DNA from: Candidatus Hydrogenedentota bacterium
GTDB lineage: Bacteria > Hydrogenedentota > Hydrogenedentia > Hydrogenedentales > JAEUWI01
Direction: 5' to 3'
DNA length: 50,185 nucleotides
Assembly: GCA_016182605.1 (NCBI GenBank)
Contig: JACPGE010000045.1
Location: forward strand, 1 to 50,185
Shown here piece after piece: positions 18,828 through 28,441 of this stretch; within the stretch, counting starts at the first letter, position 1, and every line of letters starts with the position of its first letter. Under the pieces are notes generated by a model. It saw nothing but the letters and a program-made list of their open reading frames with translations, was not told the DNA's origin and did no database searches. A program made the translations under genes and the position numbers.

Positions 18828-19835
18828 TCAGGGCGTTCTCTCGCTTCCGTCCAGGTAGCTGGCCAAGTGGGCGCGATAGAAATCCCGCGTCTGCGCGAGA
18901 CCAGCCGCGAGAGAGGTGACCGGCCGCCAAGCCGTGTCTTCATAGATGCGCGCGTTCGAAATGGCCACATCCCCCACATCCATGGCCACCCAGTCTTCCG
19001 GCCAGGCCACGTGCTGCACGCTCCCGCTGCCAACGGAGGCGGCAATGGATTCGGCGCACTCGGCGATCGCGTATTCCAGATCGCCCGCGGCGAAGTATAC
19101 CTTGCCGAGCGTATTCTGGGCCAGCGCGACCGTGAGCAGGGCATCCACGCAGTCGCCGATGTAGAGGAGATTGCGCTTCTGATCGCCCGCGCCGTAGATC
19201 GTGAGGTCTTTGCCCTGGAGCGCGAGGCCAATGAAAAAATTGATCACGCCCGCGTCGCTGCTCTTGATATTGGCGCGCGGACCGTAAATGTTCGCCAGGC
19301 GCACGACAGAGGTTTTCAATCCATGCGCGGCGTGGTAGATGAGGTGGTATTTCTCGGCCACGCTCTTGTTGGCCGAATAGATGTCGCGGGGGAACTCGGG
19401 GTGGAGTTCATCGATGGGCGAATGGAGCATGGCGCCGCATTGGGTGCTGGTGCCGATATAAATGACGCGCGCTCCCGGATTCGAATGACGCACCGATTCG
19501 AGCACGTTCATCGTGCCCTTGCAGTTGATCGCAATATCGAGGAAAGGGTCTTTCAGGGAGTAGCTGTGGGAGGTGTGGCCGGCACAGTTGAAGATATAAT
19601 CTTTTCCCGCAATGGCGCGATCGACAAGATTGAAGTCGCGGATATCGTTGTGGATCACGGTAATCCGCGACTCATAGCCATTGAGGTTGAAGAGCTTGCC
19701 GCCGCCGTGGCCAATGAGGGAATCATATACAGTAACGCGGGCCCCGCGCTCGCAGCACGCGATGGCAAGATTGCTGCCGATGAAACCGAGTCCACCGAGC
19801 ACGAGTACGTTCTTGTCCTGGAAATCTGCGCCCAT
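18828..19835 (-). CDS. NAD-dependent sugar-nucleotide epimerase/dehydratase (extended SDR)
   Basis: The [11 protein letters not shown] motif near residue 14 binds NAD. The active-site triad is visible as Thr/Ser in IYIGTSTQ and Tyr/Lys in [55 protein letters not shown] and the following region match extended SDR enzymes acting on UDP- or dTDP-sugars. The 335-residue protein is close to UDP-glucose 4-epimerases, but the Ser usually found in the SSS motif position and the exact substrate are not certain. AAGGTGG precedes ATG 19835. Next to gpsA, it may serve envelope polysaccharide or lipid synthesis. Confidence 0.8.
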   Translation of the reverse strand: MGADFQDKNVLVLGGLGFIGSNLAIACCERGARVTVYDSLIGHGGGKLFNLNGYESRITVIHNDIRDFNLVDRAIAGKDYIFNCAGHTSHSYSLKDPFLDIAINCKGTMNVLESVRHSNPGARVIYIGTSTQCGAMLHSPIDELHPEFPRDIYSANKSVAEKYHLIYHAAHGLKTSVVRLANIYGPRANIKSSDAGVINFFIGLALQGKDLTIYGAGDQKRNLLYIGDCVDALLTVALAQNTLGKVYFAAGDLEYAIAECAESIAASVGSGSVQHVAWPEDWVAMDVGDVAISNARIYEDTAWRPVTSLAAGLAQTRDFYRAHLASYLDGSERTP

Positions 19836-19925
19836 TCCACCTTCCACGTTGTCCGCTCAGGCCCGCCCAAGGGTAGCGCGCGGCCGCGGCGCCGTTCAAG
19901 GCTCCGCGGCAGGCGCCCGGGAAAC

Positions 19926-21302
19926 TCAGGTGAGGTAGGGCAACATGGCGGACGCGAGACTGAGCACCAGAAAAAAACCGCACATGTCGGTGACGGTCGT
20001 AAGAATGGGGCCCGCGGCGAGGGCGGGGTCCATCTTCATGCGTTTGAGCGCCAGCGGGATCAGTCCGCCGATGGAAACGGCAATAACGGTGTTCATGGCA
20101 AGCGCCCCCCCGGCGACGATGCCCAGGTACGGATTGCCTTTCCAGACCCACGCGAGCAGGGCCACAAGCAGGCCCAGCGCAATCCCGTTGATGATGCCGA
20201 GGGTGACTTCTTTGGACCAGACATAGAAAAGATCCACGGGTTTGATGAGGCCGAGGGTCAATTCGCGCATGGTAACCGCGACGGCCTGGTTGCCGGAGCA
20301 GCCGCTCATGTCGGAAATGATGGGAATGAAGACGGCCAGGGCGATGACGGCGGAGAGGGTCTCTTCGTAGAAGGCGATGACGCTCGCGGCGATCATGTTG
20401 AGCACGATGTTGATGCTGAGCCAGGAGAGACGGCGGTAGGAACGCACCAGGAGCGGCATGGAGCGCAGTTCCTCGCCGCCCATGATCCCCTGGGATTTCA
20501 GGTACATGTCGTCCGCGCGGTCGCCCGCGGCCTCCTGTACCGCGCGGCGCGTTACGACACCAAGCATCTTGCCTTCCACATTGGTGACGGGGACAGCCAG
20601 GTAACTGTGCGACTCGAAGAAGGCCTCCAGCTCCTCCAATGAATCCTGATCGATGACATGCACCGGATTGGCGCGCATGATTCCGGACAGGTGGCGGCCG
20701 GAGGGCTCGAGAAGCAGATCGCGCAGAACGAGCACGCCGGCGAGGCGCAACTCCTCATCGAGCACGTAGGCGTACTGCACGTCGTAGCCCTTGTATTTCT
20801 CCTTCTGCGAGCGCATGTCCTCCACCACCTGGTTCACCGTGAGGCTGGCGGGGTAGGAGAGATACTCGGTTACCATCAGTCCGCCGGCCACGTGATCGTC
20901 GTATTGGGTGAGGAGGCGCGCATGCCGGGCGGCCTCGGGCTCCATGGCGGCGATGATCTGCTCCGCCCGTGCCTCGTCCAACTCGCCCAGGAGGTCGGCT
21001 GCGGCGCTGCTGCCCATTTCCTCGATGATGGTGGCGGCTTCTGCCGGTTCCATGTGAACCACGAGTCCGGCGGCCTGGACATCGGCCATTTCTTCGAAGA
21101 GTTGGGAGATGATGGCCTCGTCGAGGTGCGTGAGGAGAAATTGCTGGTCTTCCTCGCTCAGGCGGCCCAGGGCGCGGGCGACTTCGCGCGGGCCCTGCTC
21201 GATGCAGACGGCTTGCAGACCTTCGGCATCCCCCGAGGCGACAAGCTCGGCGATTTGTTTCCAGGGGGCGATATCCAGACCGCTGTTGGAATGGGGCGAC
21301 AC
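19926..21302 (-). CDS. mgtE: magnesium transporter MgtE
   Basis: Domains in order: the MgtE N domain of short helical repeats (FEEMADVQAAGLVVHMEP, AATIIEEM, ADLLGELD), two CBS domains (GVLVLRDLLLEPSGRHLSGIM and AVPVTNVEGKMLGVVTRRAVQEA), and about five membrane helices. The helical part holds AVFIPIISDMSGCSGNQAVAVTMREL and KMDPALAAGPILTTVTDMCGFF, with the pore Asp and Gly residues. MgtE is a Mg2+-gated channel of the inner membrane. The start GTG 21302 has GGAGGA six bases upstream; ATG 21395 would add an unrelated basic tail. At 458 residues the length is normal. Confidence 0.95.
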   Translation of the reverse strand: MSPHSNSGLDIAPWKQIAELVASGDAEGLQAVCIEQGPREVARALGRLSEEDQQFLLTHLDEAIISQLFEEMADVQAAGLVVHMEPAEAATIIEEMGSSAAADLLGELDEARAEQIIAAMEPEAARHARLLTQYDDHVAGGLMVTEYLSYPASLTVNQVVEDMRSQKEKYKGYDVQYAYVLDEELRLAGVLVLRDLLLEPSGRHLSGIMRANPVHVIDQDSLEELEAFFESHSYLAVPVTNVEGKMLGVVTRRAVQEAAGDRADDMYLKSQGIMGGEELRSMPLLVRSYRRLSWLSINIVLNMIAASVIAFYEETLSAVIALAVFIPIISDMSGCSGNQAVAVTMRELTLGLIKPVDLFYVWSKEVTLGIINGIALGLLVALLAWVWKGNPYLGIVAGGALAMNTVIAVSIGGLIPLALKRMKMDPALAAGPILTTVTDMCGFFLVLSLASAMLPYLT

Positions 21303-21473
21303 GGCGATTCCTCCGGGGTTGCTCGTACGGGTAGTGGGCGCCAGTCCGGCAGGTGGAGCAAGACTGCGGAATTGTAGCAGAAGCCGGCGCCGCAACAGAA
21401 TGGCATTTGAAGAAGTGAATAATCCCGTATGGTTGGAGTAGTATTCAACAAGACACCCACCGGGAGAATTGTC

Positions 21474-22442
21474 ATGACACAGCGATCAATCACTTTTGCG
21501 GCGGCCATTCTCGGCGTTGCCGCGGCGGGGATGGCGGTTTTTCTCTTTGGCCAGTTGCAGAATTCGGAGAAGCACGTGGCCCGGCTGGAGGCGGAGGTGA
21601 CGGCATTGAAGGACGATCGGGTCCGGACGCAGCCGGGTGCGCCGGCAGCCGCAACGTCATCCGGGGCCATGACCGCACCCGATCCTGGCGTGGAGGCACC
21701 GTCAGCGGAGGACGCCGGCAATGCGGAGCCGCTGGATTCCAAAGCCCTGCTGAGCGCATTGACGAAGAAGGAGGACAGCCCGGCGCAATCCCCCTTTGCC
21801 GCGGTGGCCGCCATGTATGAGGGAGAGCAGGGGAAAGAGCTTGCCCGGACTTCGGCGCAGATGTCCGTGAACATGCAATACGGGGATCTGTTTAAGCAGC
21901 TTGGGTTGAGCCCGGAAGCAGAGACACAACTTCGCGAAATTCTCCTGAACCATGCCACGGATGCGATGCTGTCCGGGTTGGAGTTAATGAAGGGTGGCGA
22001 TATGGGCGCGGCGACGGCGAACAATGACGAACTGAAGCTCGCACGCGATGAAGCCATTCGTGGCCTGCTCAGTGACGAACAGCAGGGTGTCTTCGAGGAA
22101 TACGAGGAGGGGCTGCCGCGCCGCATGGTGGAGCAGGCGGTGGATATGCAGATGGGGATGTTCAGCACTTCCCTCTCCGAGGAATCCCGCGAAGCTGCGA
22201 AAGAGGTCATGGTGGAGGAGATGCTGGGGCTTCAGGGGCAGACGGAGAACGCGCCGGATATCGGGGCCAATATAGACTCGCAAGTGGCCATGTATGATCG
22301 CATTGAGGATCGATTGGCGGAGGTGCTCAGCGAAGAGGATCTTCGCAGTGTGCAGCCCTTCCTCGCCCAGCAACGCGCCATGATGGAAGCCGCCGCCCAG
22401 ATGATGGGCAACAACCCCGCCGGGGATTCCAGGCCCGAGTAG
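21474..22442 (+). CDS. membrane-anchored helical protein of unknown function
   Basis: The 322-residue protein has one N-terminal membrane helix (about 5-26). Next comes a short coiled-coil (NSEKHVARLEAEVTAL), an Ala/Pro/Thr-rich linker, and a helical Met- and Glu-rich domain (about 110-310) that would face the periplasm. The helical repeats with many Met and the paired segments ending in DEQQGVFEEYEEG and SEEDLRSVQPFLAQQRA loosely recall Spy/CpxP-type periplasmic proteins, without the LTxxQ motif. GGGAG lies before ATG 21474. I do not recognise the family. It stands alone between mgtE (divergent) and deoC (convergent). Confidence 0.65.
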   Translation: MTQRSITFAAAILGVAAAGMAVFLFGQLQNSEKHVARLEAEVTALKDDRVRTQPGAPAAATSSGAMTAPDPGVEAPSAEDAGNAEPLDSKALLSALTKKEDSPAQSPFAAVAAMYEGEQGKELARTSAQMSVNMQYGDLFKQLGLSPEAETQLREILLNHATDAMLSGLELMKGGDMGAATANNDELKLARDEAIRGLLSDEQQGVFEEYEEGLPRRMVEQAVDMQMGMFSTSLSEESREAAKEVMVEEMLGLQGQTENAPDIGANIDSQVAMYDRIEDRLAEVLSEEDLRSVQPFLAQQRAMMEAAAQMMGNNPAGDSRPE

Positions 22443-22450
22443 GTCTTGCG

Positions 22451-23128
22451 CTAACTCGTACCTTCGACGGCCAGTTCCCCGAGTATGCGAATGCCGGCGC
22501 TTGTGCCGATGCGCGCTGCGCCGGCATCGACCATGGCCTTCAGGATCTCCAGGGTGCGAATGCCCCCAGCCGCCTTGACGCCGCACGTCTGCCCCACCGT
22601 GTTTCGCATCAGTCGCACATCCTCCAGCGTGGCGCCGTGCGGGCCGAAACCGGTGGATGTCTTCACGAAGGCCGCGCCGGCGCGCATGCCCATCTGGCAG
22701 ACCAACACGTTTTCTTCGCGCGTGAGATAGCAGGTCTCCAGGATGACCTTGACCGGTATGCCCGGAATTGCGGAAACGACCGAGGCAATGTCGCGCTCGA
22801 CGTATTCCAGCGCCCCCGATTTCAGGGCCCCCACGTTGATGACCATGTCCACCTCGCCGGCGCCGTCGTCCACGGCCTGCCGGGCTTCCGCAACTTTGAT
22901 GAGGGTTGGCGTTGCTCCGAGGGGAAAGGACACACAGGCATTGACGCGGACACCGCTCCCGGCGAGATGCTTCGCGCAAAGCGACGCCCAGGCCGAATTG
23001 ACGGTGGCGGTGGCGAAACCGTAATGCACGGCCTCATTGCACAGTGCGCGCAATGCGGCTTCATCCGCGTCGGGCCGGAGGAGGGTGTGATCGATCAGTG
23101 CGGCGATGTGCCTGGCAGAGAATTCCAC
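22451..23128 (-). CDS. deoC: deoxyribose-phosphate aldolase
   Basis: The 225-residue TIM-barrel aldolase shows IDHTLLRPDA at the start, EVDMVINVGALKSG (catalytic Asp/Lys region), VKVILETCYLT, and the Schiff-base Lys in AAFVKTSTGFGPHGAT, with GVKAAGGIRT and RIGTSAG for phosphate binding. It cleaves 2-deoxyribose 5-phosphate to glyceraldehyde 3-phosphate and acetaldehyde. The start is GTG 23128, preceded by GGAAAGGAAG; the longer ATG frame adds 73 residues foreign to DeoC. It is a single gene with no pentose or nucleoside catabolic neighbours. Confidence 0.93.
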   Translation of the reverse strand: MEFSARHIAALIDHTLLRPDADEAALRALCNEAVHYGFATATVNSAWASLCAKHLAGSGVRVNACVSFPLGATPTLIKVAEARQAVDDGAGEVDMVINVGALKSGALEYVERDIASVVSAIPGIPVKVILETCYLTREENVLVCQMGMRAGAAFVKTSTGFGPHGATLEDVRLMRNTVGQTCGVKAAGGIRTLEILKAMVDAGAARIGTSAGIRILGELAVEGTS

Positions 23129-23456
23129 GAAGTCTTCCTTTCCGGTGCGCGTGAAGAGAGCCTGGCGCACGGATTGAATCGCTGTTGCGGGGCTGTGAGA
23201 AGTAGCGTAGCACGGGGACGCCGCCGGCAGTAAGCCCGGCGTGTTCTTGTAGTGCCCGGGGCGTCCTGATACACTTTCCCGTCTGGTGTTGACGTGGGCG
23301 CACCGGCAGCGTGGTGTTCGCACGAGAGCCTTTCGCGGGGTGCTCATTGGGCTATCTGAAATGCAGCCAGGGGATGGCCCCCTCGGCTTCCGAATAGGCG
23401 CTTCTTGCTCACGGCGAACATTTTCCGGATCGGTTGCCGCAAAGGGAGAGATTACG
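23129..23456. other. divergent intergenic region, deoC / transporter fusion
   Basis: The 328-base gap separates divergent starts and has no credible gene of its own. It contains a likely promoter for the rightward operon at 23247-23275. I see no clear operator palindrome. Confidence 0.5.
23247..23275 (+). promoter_or_regulatory. possible promoter of the transporter-ApbE operon
   Basis: TTGTAG at 23247-23252 and TACACT at 23270-23275 are separated by 17 bases. The -35 match is partial. The transcript would begin near 23282 with a leader of about 175 bases. Confidence 0.3.
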
Positions 23457-25841
23457 ATGGACGAGAAAGCCTATTTGCGTGACCTGGCGGGCAAACCCAT
23501 GGCCGCACGCGCACGGGGTTATATGCGCCTCACCGGACCGGGCTACATGCAGAGCGCGATGACGCTCGGCGGTGGCTCGATTGCCGGGTGTGTAACGATG
23601 GCGACGGTGCTCGGTTATGAATTGCTCTGGGTGCAGCCCGTGGCCATCGTGCTCGGCGCTTGTGTGCTCTGTGCGGTGGCCAAGCAGACGTGCCACACGG
23701 GCGAAAAGCCGTATGACGTTTTCTGGAAGCGCCTGAGTCCCGCGCTGGCACTGGCGTGGGCGATAGGATCGCTCATCGCGACCATACTTTGGCACATACC
23801 GCAATACAGCCTCACGGCCCGGGGCGTGATTTTGCTGTCCGAAGGCGCGGGGCTGAACCTCGATCACACTGGCGGGAAAGCCTTCATCGGGATCACGGTG
23901 CTCGGCGCGGCCATTGCGATACTTTATCTCTACAATTCCGGAGCGCGCGGGCTGCGCATTTATGAACGCCTCGTGAAGGTGCTGGTATGGATGATCGTCG
24001 CTGCGTTTGCGCTTGCGGCGGGCTTCAGTGGCATCGATTGGGGCCGGGTCTTTATGGGGATCACCGGGATATCCTTCATCCAGACGCTAATTGCACACGG
24101 CGGCGTGCCCGAAACGGCAATCGCGCCCATCGTCGGCTCCATATCGGCGGCGGTCGGCGTGAACATGGTCTTCCTCTATCCCTATTCCCTGCTGAACAAG
24201 AACTGGGGTAAAGAGTACAAGGAACTCGCCTATTTCGATCTCGCATTGGGAATGGTGCTGCCCTTTATCCTGGCCACGGGCTTCATGGTGCTCGCGGTGG
24301 CAACGACGATCGGTCCCGAGGCCGGCCAGGTGGGTGAGGCCGTACGCGACATGCGGGGGGTCTTGCCGGTGCTTTCCGGCGTCTTGGGAGATGGCGGCGC
24401 GCGGCTCGTGATCGGACTGGGGATGTTCGCCGTGGGCTTTTCCACCATCATCACGCACATGCTCGCTTCGGGCTTCATCGGCTGCGAAGTATTCGGCATG
24501 GAATACCGCGGCAAGGCCAAGTTTTTCTTCTCGCTGCTGCCTGCCGTGGGCATCTATGGGGTCTTCAATGATTTTCCCTTTGCGCTCGCCGTGACGGCCT
24601 CGGTCCTGGCCTCGCCCTTGCTCCCTATCGCCGTCATCGGATTTCTGCTCCTCCTCAACAACAAGGCCTACATGGGTGAGGAGATGCCCCGGGGCGGCTG
24701 GAAGCTCTTCTGGAACGGCATACTCATCACGTCCATCGTGGTGATGTCGGTCGGAGCCTACAATTCCCTCGCGCCGATGTTCCGGAAATTGATGGAGAAG
24801 CCCGCGGCGGCCGTGGCCGCCACGCTCATGCCCGTCGCCCACGCCTCGGCACCGGAGCCAAAGGCCGCGGAAGGCGGCTTTCTCGAGGTTCGCGTCAGCG
24901 GTCCGGCGATGGGATCCGTCTTTCAGATTACGCTTTACGGCGAGCAAGAAAAGTGGGGAAGCGAGGAACTGCGCGAGGTGGGGATGGAGGCGATTGCGCG
25001 AATTCAAGAACTCGAGCAGCGGATTAGCGAGTGGATTCCGGAGAGCGCCCTCTCAAAGGTGAATCTCGGGGCCGCAAAGGAACCCATAGCCATCAGCGGG
25101 GATATATATGCATTGCTGGAATTGTCGAAGCGCATCCATCGGGACACACAGGGGGCCTTTGACGTGACCGTCGGTCCCCTGATCGAATTGTGGGGTTTTT
25201 ACCGCAATCAGGGGCATTTACCCCAAAAGGACGAGTTGGAACAGGCCCGGGCCCTCGTGGGGCTGGACCAGGTCACCCTGGACGCAGCCAAGGGCACGGT
25301 TTCCTTTGGGAAAGAGGGCATGCGCCTCAGTTTTGGCGGGATTGGCAAGGGATTTGCCCTGGATCGCGCCGCCGCCCTGCTTCGGGAGCGGGGAATTGCC
25401 CGGGCCCTGCTGGATGGGGGCGGGAGCAGCGCCGTGGCCCTGGGGCGCCCCCCCGGACGGGACAGCTTTACAGTGCGGCTGGAGCAGCCGTATAATAAAG
25501 ATAGCGAGACCTACGTGGACGAAATCGCCATCAGCGATGAGGCCTTCTCGACTTCGTCGGGTCTCGGGAAATTTGTAGAACTGGACGGGAAGAAATACGG
25601 TCATATATTCGATCCCCGGACAGGCATTCCGGTGGAGGGCGTATTGTCCGCGATGGCGATCGTTCCCAGCGGCGCCGAGAGTGATGCCCTGAGCACAGCC
25701 TTCTATGTGCTGGGGCTGGAAGGAACGCAAGAGTATTGTCGTCAACACCCTGAAGTACGGGCCATTCTGGTGATGGAACGCGAAGGCAACGCGCCGGAAA
25801 CTGTTCGTATCAATTTTGAAACCAAGAGGAAGATACCATGA
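23457..25841 (+). CDS. NRAMP-like transporter fused to ApbE FAD:protein FMN transferase
   Basis: Residues 1 to about 460 form some ten membrane helices with NRAMP-type order. The first-helix motif is GPGYMQSAMTLGGGSIAGC, not the metal-binding DPGN, and the sixth-helix MPHN is replaced by a VFLYPYS stretch, so the substrate may not be Mn2+ or Fe2+. Residues about 476-794 are ApbE: GSVFQITLYG, IQELEQRISEWIPESALSKVN, GIGKGFALDRAAALL, LLDGGGSSAVALG and SGLGKFVELDGKKYGHIFDPRTG with the Asp metal ligands near ESDALSTAFYVLG. ApbE attaches FMN to target Thr residues outside the membrane. The start ATG 23457 follows GGGAGAG. The last codon overlaps the next gene (ATGA), so the two are translationally coupled. 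Confidence 0.85.
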   Translation: MDEKAYLRDLAGKPMAARARGYMRLTGPGYMQSAMTLGGGSIAGCVTMATVLGYELLWVQPVAIVLGACVLCAVAKQTCHTGEKPYDVFWKRLSPALALAWAIGSLIATILWHIPQYSLTARGVILLSEGAGLNLDHTGGKAFIGITVLGAAIAILYLYNSGARGLRIYERLVKVLVWMIVAAFALAAGFSGIDWGRVFMGITGISFIQTLIAHGGVPETAIAPIVGSISAAVGVNMVFLYPYSLLNKNWGKEYKELAYFDLALGMVLPFILATGFMVLAVATTIGPEAGQVGEAVRDMRGVLPVLSGVLGDGGARLVIGLGMFAVGFSTIITHMLASGFIGCEVFGMEYRGKAKFFFSLLPAVGIYGVFNDFPFALAVTASVLASPLLPIAVIGFLLLLNNKAYMGEEMPRGGWKLFWNGILITSIVVMSVGAYNSLAPMFRKLMEKPAAAVAATLMPVAHASAPEPKAAEGGFLEVRVSGPAMGSVFQITLYGEQEKWGSEELREVGMEAIARIQELEQRISEWIPESALSKVNLGAAKEPIAISGDIYALLELSKRIHRDTQGAFDVTVGPLIELWGFYRNQGHLPQKDELEQARALVGLDQVTLDAAKGTVSFGKEGMRLSFGGIGKGFALDRAAALLRERGIARALLDGGGSSAVALGRPPGRDSFTVRLEQPYNKDSETYVDEIAISDEAFSTSSGLGKFVELDGKKYGHIFDPRTGIPVEGVLSAMAIVPSGAESDALSTAFYVLGLEGTQEYCRQHPEVRAILVMEREGNAPETVRINFETKRKIP

Positions 25842-27487
25842 GCAGCAATTTTTCTCGCCGTGATTTCATGAAGACCGCGGGCACCACCGCGGGCTTCATG
25901 ATCGCCTCCGGCTACTCGCCCTTCACGTATGCCAAGAACAGCATCGTAAACGTGGCCTGCATCGGTACAGGCGGCCAGGGCGGCCACCACATCCGCGACG
26001 GGCTCGCCGGCACGGAAGACGCCCTGATTGTGGCGGTATGCGACGTCTACGAACTGCACCAGAAGCAGGGCCAACTGCTCGCCATGGTTTCCAACGCGAA
26101 GATACAGCTTGCGCCCGGGGAAGAGTTGACCGACGCGCAGAAGGCTCAGGCCAAGGCCGCCCACAAGCCGGCGGCCTTCTACGATTATCAGGAAATGCTG
26201 GCGACGCAGACCGACATCGACGCCGTGGTCATCGCAACCCCCATCATGACCCACTACAAGATCGCCATGGACTGTCTCGACGCCAAGAAGTTCACCTTCT
26301 GCGAAAAGACCATGTGCGGCAACGTGGAAGAAGCCCGCGGCATCGTGCAGAAGTGCCACGAGACCGGACTGTGGGTACAGGTCGGCCACCAGCGCCGCTA
26401 TGCCCCGGAATACAACATGGCCATGGCCATGGCGCGCAACGGGGTGCTTGGACGCATCAACCACATGGACATGCAGTGGCACCGCAACCACTACTGGCGC
26501 CGCCCGCTGGACGTCTCCACGATTACCCTGAACGACATCGAAAAGAAGTACATTCCGGACGTGGAAAAGCACCTGAACTGGCGCATCTACGACGAGACCT
26601 CCGGCGGCCTCTGCACCGAGCTGCTCACCCACCAGATCGATATCGCCAACTGGTTCACCGGCTGCCTGCCGAACCGCGTTGTGGGCGGTGGCAGCATCGA
26701 TTACTGGCGCGACGGCCGGACCGTGGAAGACAACATCTCCGTTATCTTCGATTACAAAATTGAGTCGGGCTCCGAAGGCTTCTGCAACATCAGCAAGCGC
26801 TCGAAATTCCAGAACCTTTCCCAGCTCAACAAGAGCTACAACGTGCGCGCCATGTACAGCAGTATTCTTGCGAATGCCAAGCGCGGCGCCTCCGAACTTA
26901 TCCAGGGGGATGAGGGCGCCATCGAACTGACGGAAGCCGAAGGTTGCTGGTGGACCCCGGAATCCCATGCGCTGGAGCGGATCAAAGCCGTATCCGACGC
27001 CCAGCAGGAAGAAGCAGCGAAGAAGGCCGCCGCCGAAGCAGCCGCAGCCGCGGGCCAGGCGCCTGCTGCCCCTGCCGCACCCGCAAAGACCGAAGCCGAA
27101 AAGGCCGCGGACATGGTTACGAGCGGCGGATCGCGCTACGCAACAGCGAAGAAAGTGCCGGCACAAAAGCTCGAAGCCATCGGCATGGATGTCACCTCCG
27201 ACAAGCACCAATTCCGCGCCTTCACGCACCACATCAAGAACGGCGGCATGCCACGCACGAACCAGATGGTGGGTCTCGGCGACACGGTCGTTGCCTGGGC
27301 GGCCTTCCAGGCAATCCGCGAGCAAAAATCCATTGACATCGATCCCGCGGTAGGCAAATTCGATTTCGAAGTGCCGAGCGAGAACGAATACGCATACGAA
27401 GGCGAAGTGCCCTCTATCGACACCTACAAGTTCCTCGAAGAAGTCTTGAAGGACGATAGCGCCGCCGCCCCGGCTTCGAACGCGTAA
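25838..27487 (+). CDS. Tat-exported Gfo/Idh/MocA family oxidoreductase
   Basis: The N-terminus SRRDFMKTAGTTAGFMIASG is a twin-arginine signal. The Rossmann motif is NVACIGTGGQGGHH; FCEKTMCGN stands where the family usually has EKP, with the Lys kept. The C-terminal Gfo/Idh/MocA sheet domain follows (QVGHQRRYAPEYN, GGLCTELLTHQIDIANWF with the catalytic His). A stretch of about 40 residues rich in Ala, Lys, Glu and Pro (about 388-427) is inserted in the C-terminal half. It would oxidise or rearrange a sugar or cyclitol in the periplasm using bound NAD(P). The start overlaps the stop of the transporter-ApbE gene, suggesting a joint function. Confidence 0.88.
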   Translation: MSSNFSRRDFMKTAGTTAGFMIASGYSPFTYAKNSIVNVACIGTGGQGGHHIRDGLAGTEDALIVAVCDVYELHQKQGQLLAMVSNAKIQLAPGEELTDAQKAQAKAAHKPAAFYDYQEMLATQTDIDAVVIATPIMTHYKIAMDCLDAKKFTFCEKTMCGNVEEARGIVQKCHETGLWVQVGHQRRYAPEYNMAMAMARNGVLGRINHMDMQWHRNHYWRRPLDVSTITLNDIEKKYIPDVEKHLNWRIYDETSGGLCTELLTHQIDIANWFTGCLPNRVVGGGSIDYWRDGRTVEDNISVIFDYKIESGSEGFCNISKRSKFQNLSQLNKSYNVRAMYSSILANAKRGASELIQGDEGAIELTEAEGCWWTPESHALERIKAVSDAQQEEAAKKAAAEAAAAAGQAPAAPAAPAKTEAEKAADMVTSGGSRYATAKKVPAQKLEAIGMDVTSDKHQFRAFTHHIKNGGMPRTNQMVGLGDTVVAWAAFQAIREQKSIDIDPAVGKFDFEVPSENEYAYEGEVPSIDTYKFLEEVLKDDSAAAPASNA

Positions 27488-27502
27488 GAAATTAGTCTAT
27501 AT

Positions 27503-27536
27503 GCGTGGCGCGGCAGTTGTTCATGCCGCGCCACGC
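27503..27536 (+). terminator. stem-loop after the oxidoreductase gene
   Basis: A perfect 13-base stem (27503-27515 with 27524-27536) with an eight-base loop lies 16 bases past the stop codon. No T-run follows, so it may act as a weak terminator or an mRNA 3' stabiliser. Confidence 0.5.
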
Positions 27537-27614
27537 CCTTGCGTACCCAAATCGAGGCGGAGACTTAGAATCCCGCCCGCGTAACAGCACGAACCCGTGC
27601 GAAGGGGAAATACC

Positions 27615-28397
27615 ATGCGTACCATTACTGTATCCACACTGGCGATTTTGGTGGCAGCACTCTTTGTGATGCCCGGCTGCGTCAAAGCGCCGCCCGAAGA
27701 CGCCTCCAAAGCAACCGTGACCGAGGCCAAACCCGTCGAAGCGCCTGCGGCCCCCGCCGAAGCCGCGCCCGCCGAGGCTGCCCCGGCTGCACCCGCGGAA
27801 GCGGCGCCTGCGGCACCCGCGCCCGCAGAGGCAGCGCCTGCAGCGCCTGCGCCTGCTGAAGCCGCGCCGGCCACGCCCGTAGAGGCCGCGCCTGCAGCGG
27901 CCACTGCCTTCAAGGTGGAGCCGAACGACAACACCTCCATCATGTTCACCGGCTACAAGCCCCTCGCCGGCATGCAAGGCGGCTTTGGCGAATTCTCCGG
28001 CACGGTCGACGTTCCCGGAGGCAACGTGGAACAGACCGCCGCTTCCATTACCATCAAGATGGCGTCCGTCTTCACCGAGAACGACATTCTCACCGACGTC
28101 CTCAAGACCCCGGACTTCTTCGGAGTGGAAGCGCACCCGGAAGCCAAGTTCGTCACCACTTCGGTGAAGAAGGCCGAAACCGGCTACACCGTCGAAGGCA
28201 ACTTCGAATTTCTGGGCAAGAATCTCGGCATCACCTTCCCCGCGGACATCCAGGTCAGCGACAAGGGCGTGACGATCAAGGCGGAATTCACCCTCGACCG
28301 CACGCAATGGGGCATGAGCACCGCCGGCTGGAAAGACAGCATCATCAACAACGAAGTGCTGATTAATCTCGACGTGCTAGCGGCGCCGGCCTCCTGA
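27615..28397 (+). CDS. YceI-domain lipoprotein with Ala-Pro-rich linker
   Basis: The signal peptide ends in a lipobox (FVMPGC), so Cys22 would be lipidated. Residues about 35-100 are a repetitive Ala/Pro/Glu linker (units like PAEAAPAAP). The C-terminal 160 residues are YceI-like: FKVEPNDNTSIMFTGYK, GEFSGTVDVPGGN, SVFTENDILTDVLKTPDFFGVEAHPEAKFVTTSV and TFPADIQV, which fold as a lipocalin-like barrel that binds isoprenoid or similar lipids. AAGGGGA precedes ATG 27615; an in-frame start at 27597 is less likely because it weakens the signal peptide. It sits at the membrane with the barrel held away by the linker. Confidence 0.85.
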   Translation: MRTITVSTLAILVAALFVMPGCVKAPPEDASKATVTEAKPVEAPAAPAEAAPAEAAPAAPAEAAPAAPAPAEAAPAAPAPAEAAPATPVEAAPAAATAFKVEPNDNTSIMFTGYKPLAGMQGGFGEFSGTVDVPGGNVEQTAASITIKMASVFTENDILTDVLKTPDFFGVEAHPEAKFVTTSVKKAETGYTVEGNFEFLGKNLGITFPADIQVSDKGVTIKAEFTLDRTQWGMSTAGWKDSIINNEVLINLDVLAAPAS

Positions 28398-28411
28398 CCG
28401 CGGACAGTATT

Positions 28412-28441
28412 TTGACAGGCCCGGTGCGCGTTTGGTAGCAT
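28412..28441 (+). promoter_or_regulatory. tRNA-Val promoter
   Basis: TTGACA at 28412-28417 is followed after 18 bases by TAGCAT at 28436-28441, 14 bases before the tRNA begins. An inverted repeat (GGCCCGGT at 28418-28425, ACCGGGCC at 28442-28449) brackets the -10 region. It could be an operator-like site or a hairpin ending transcripts from the lipoprotein gene, although no T-run follows. Confidence 0.5.

Noticed and set aside
18561-20642. A 693-residue plus-strand frame
   Set aside because: It is antisense to gpsA and the epimerase and partly mgtE, all of which have clear family motifs; long antisense frames are expected in GC-rich DNA.
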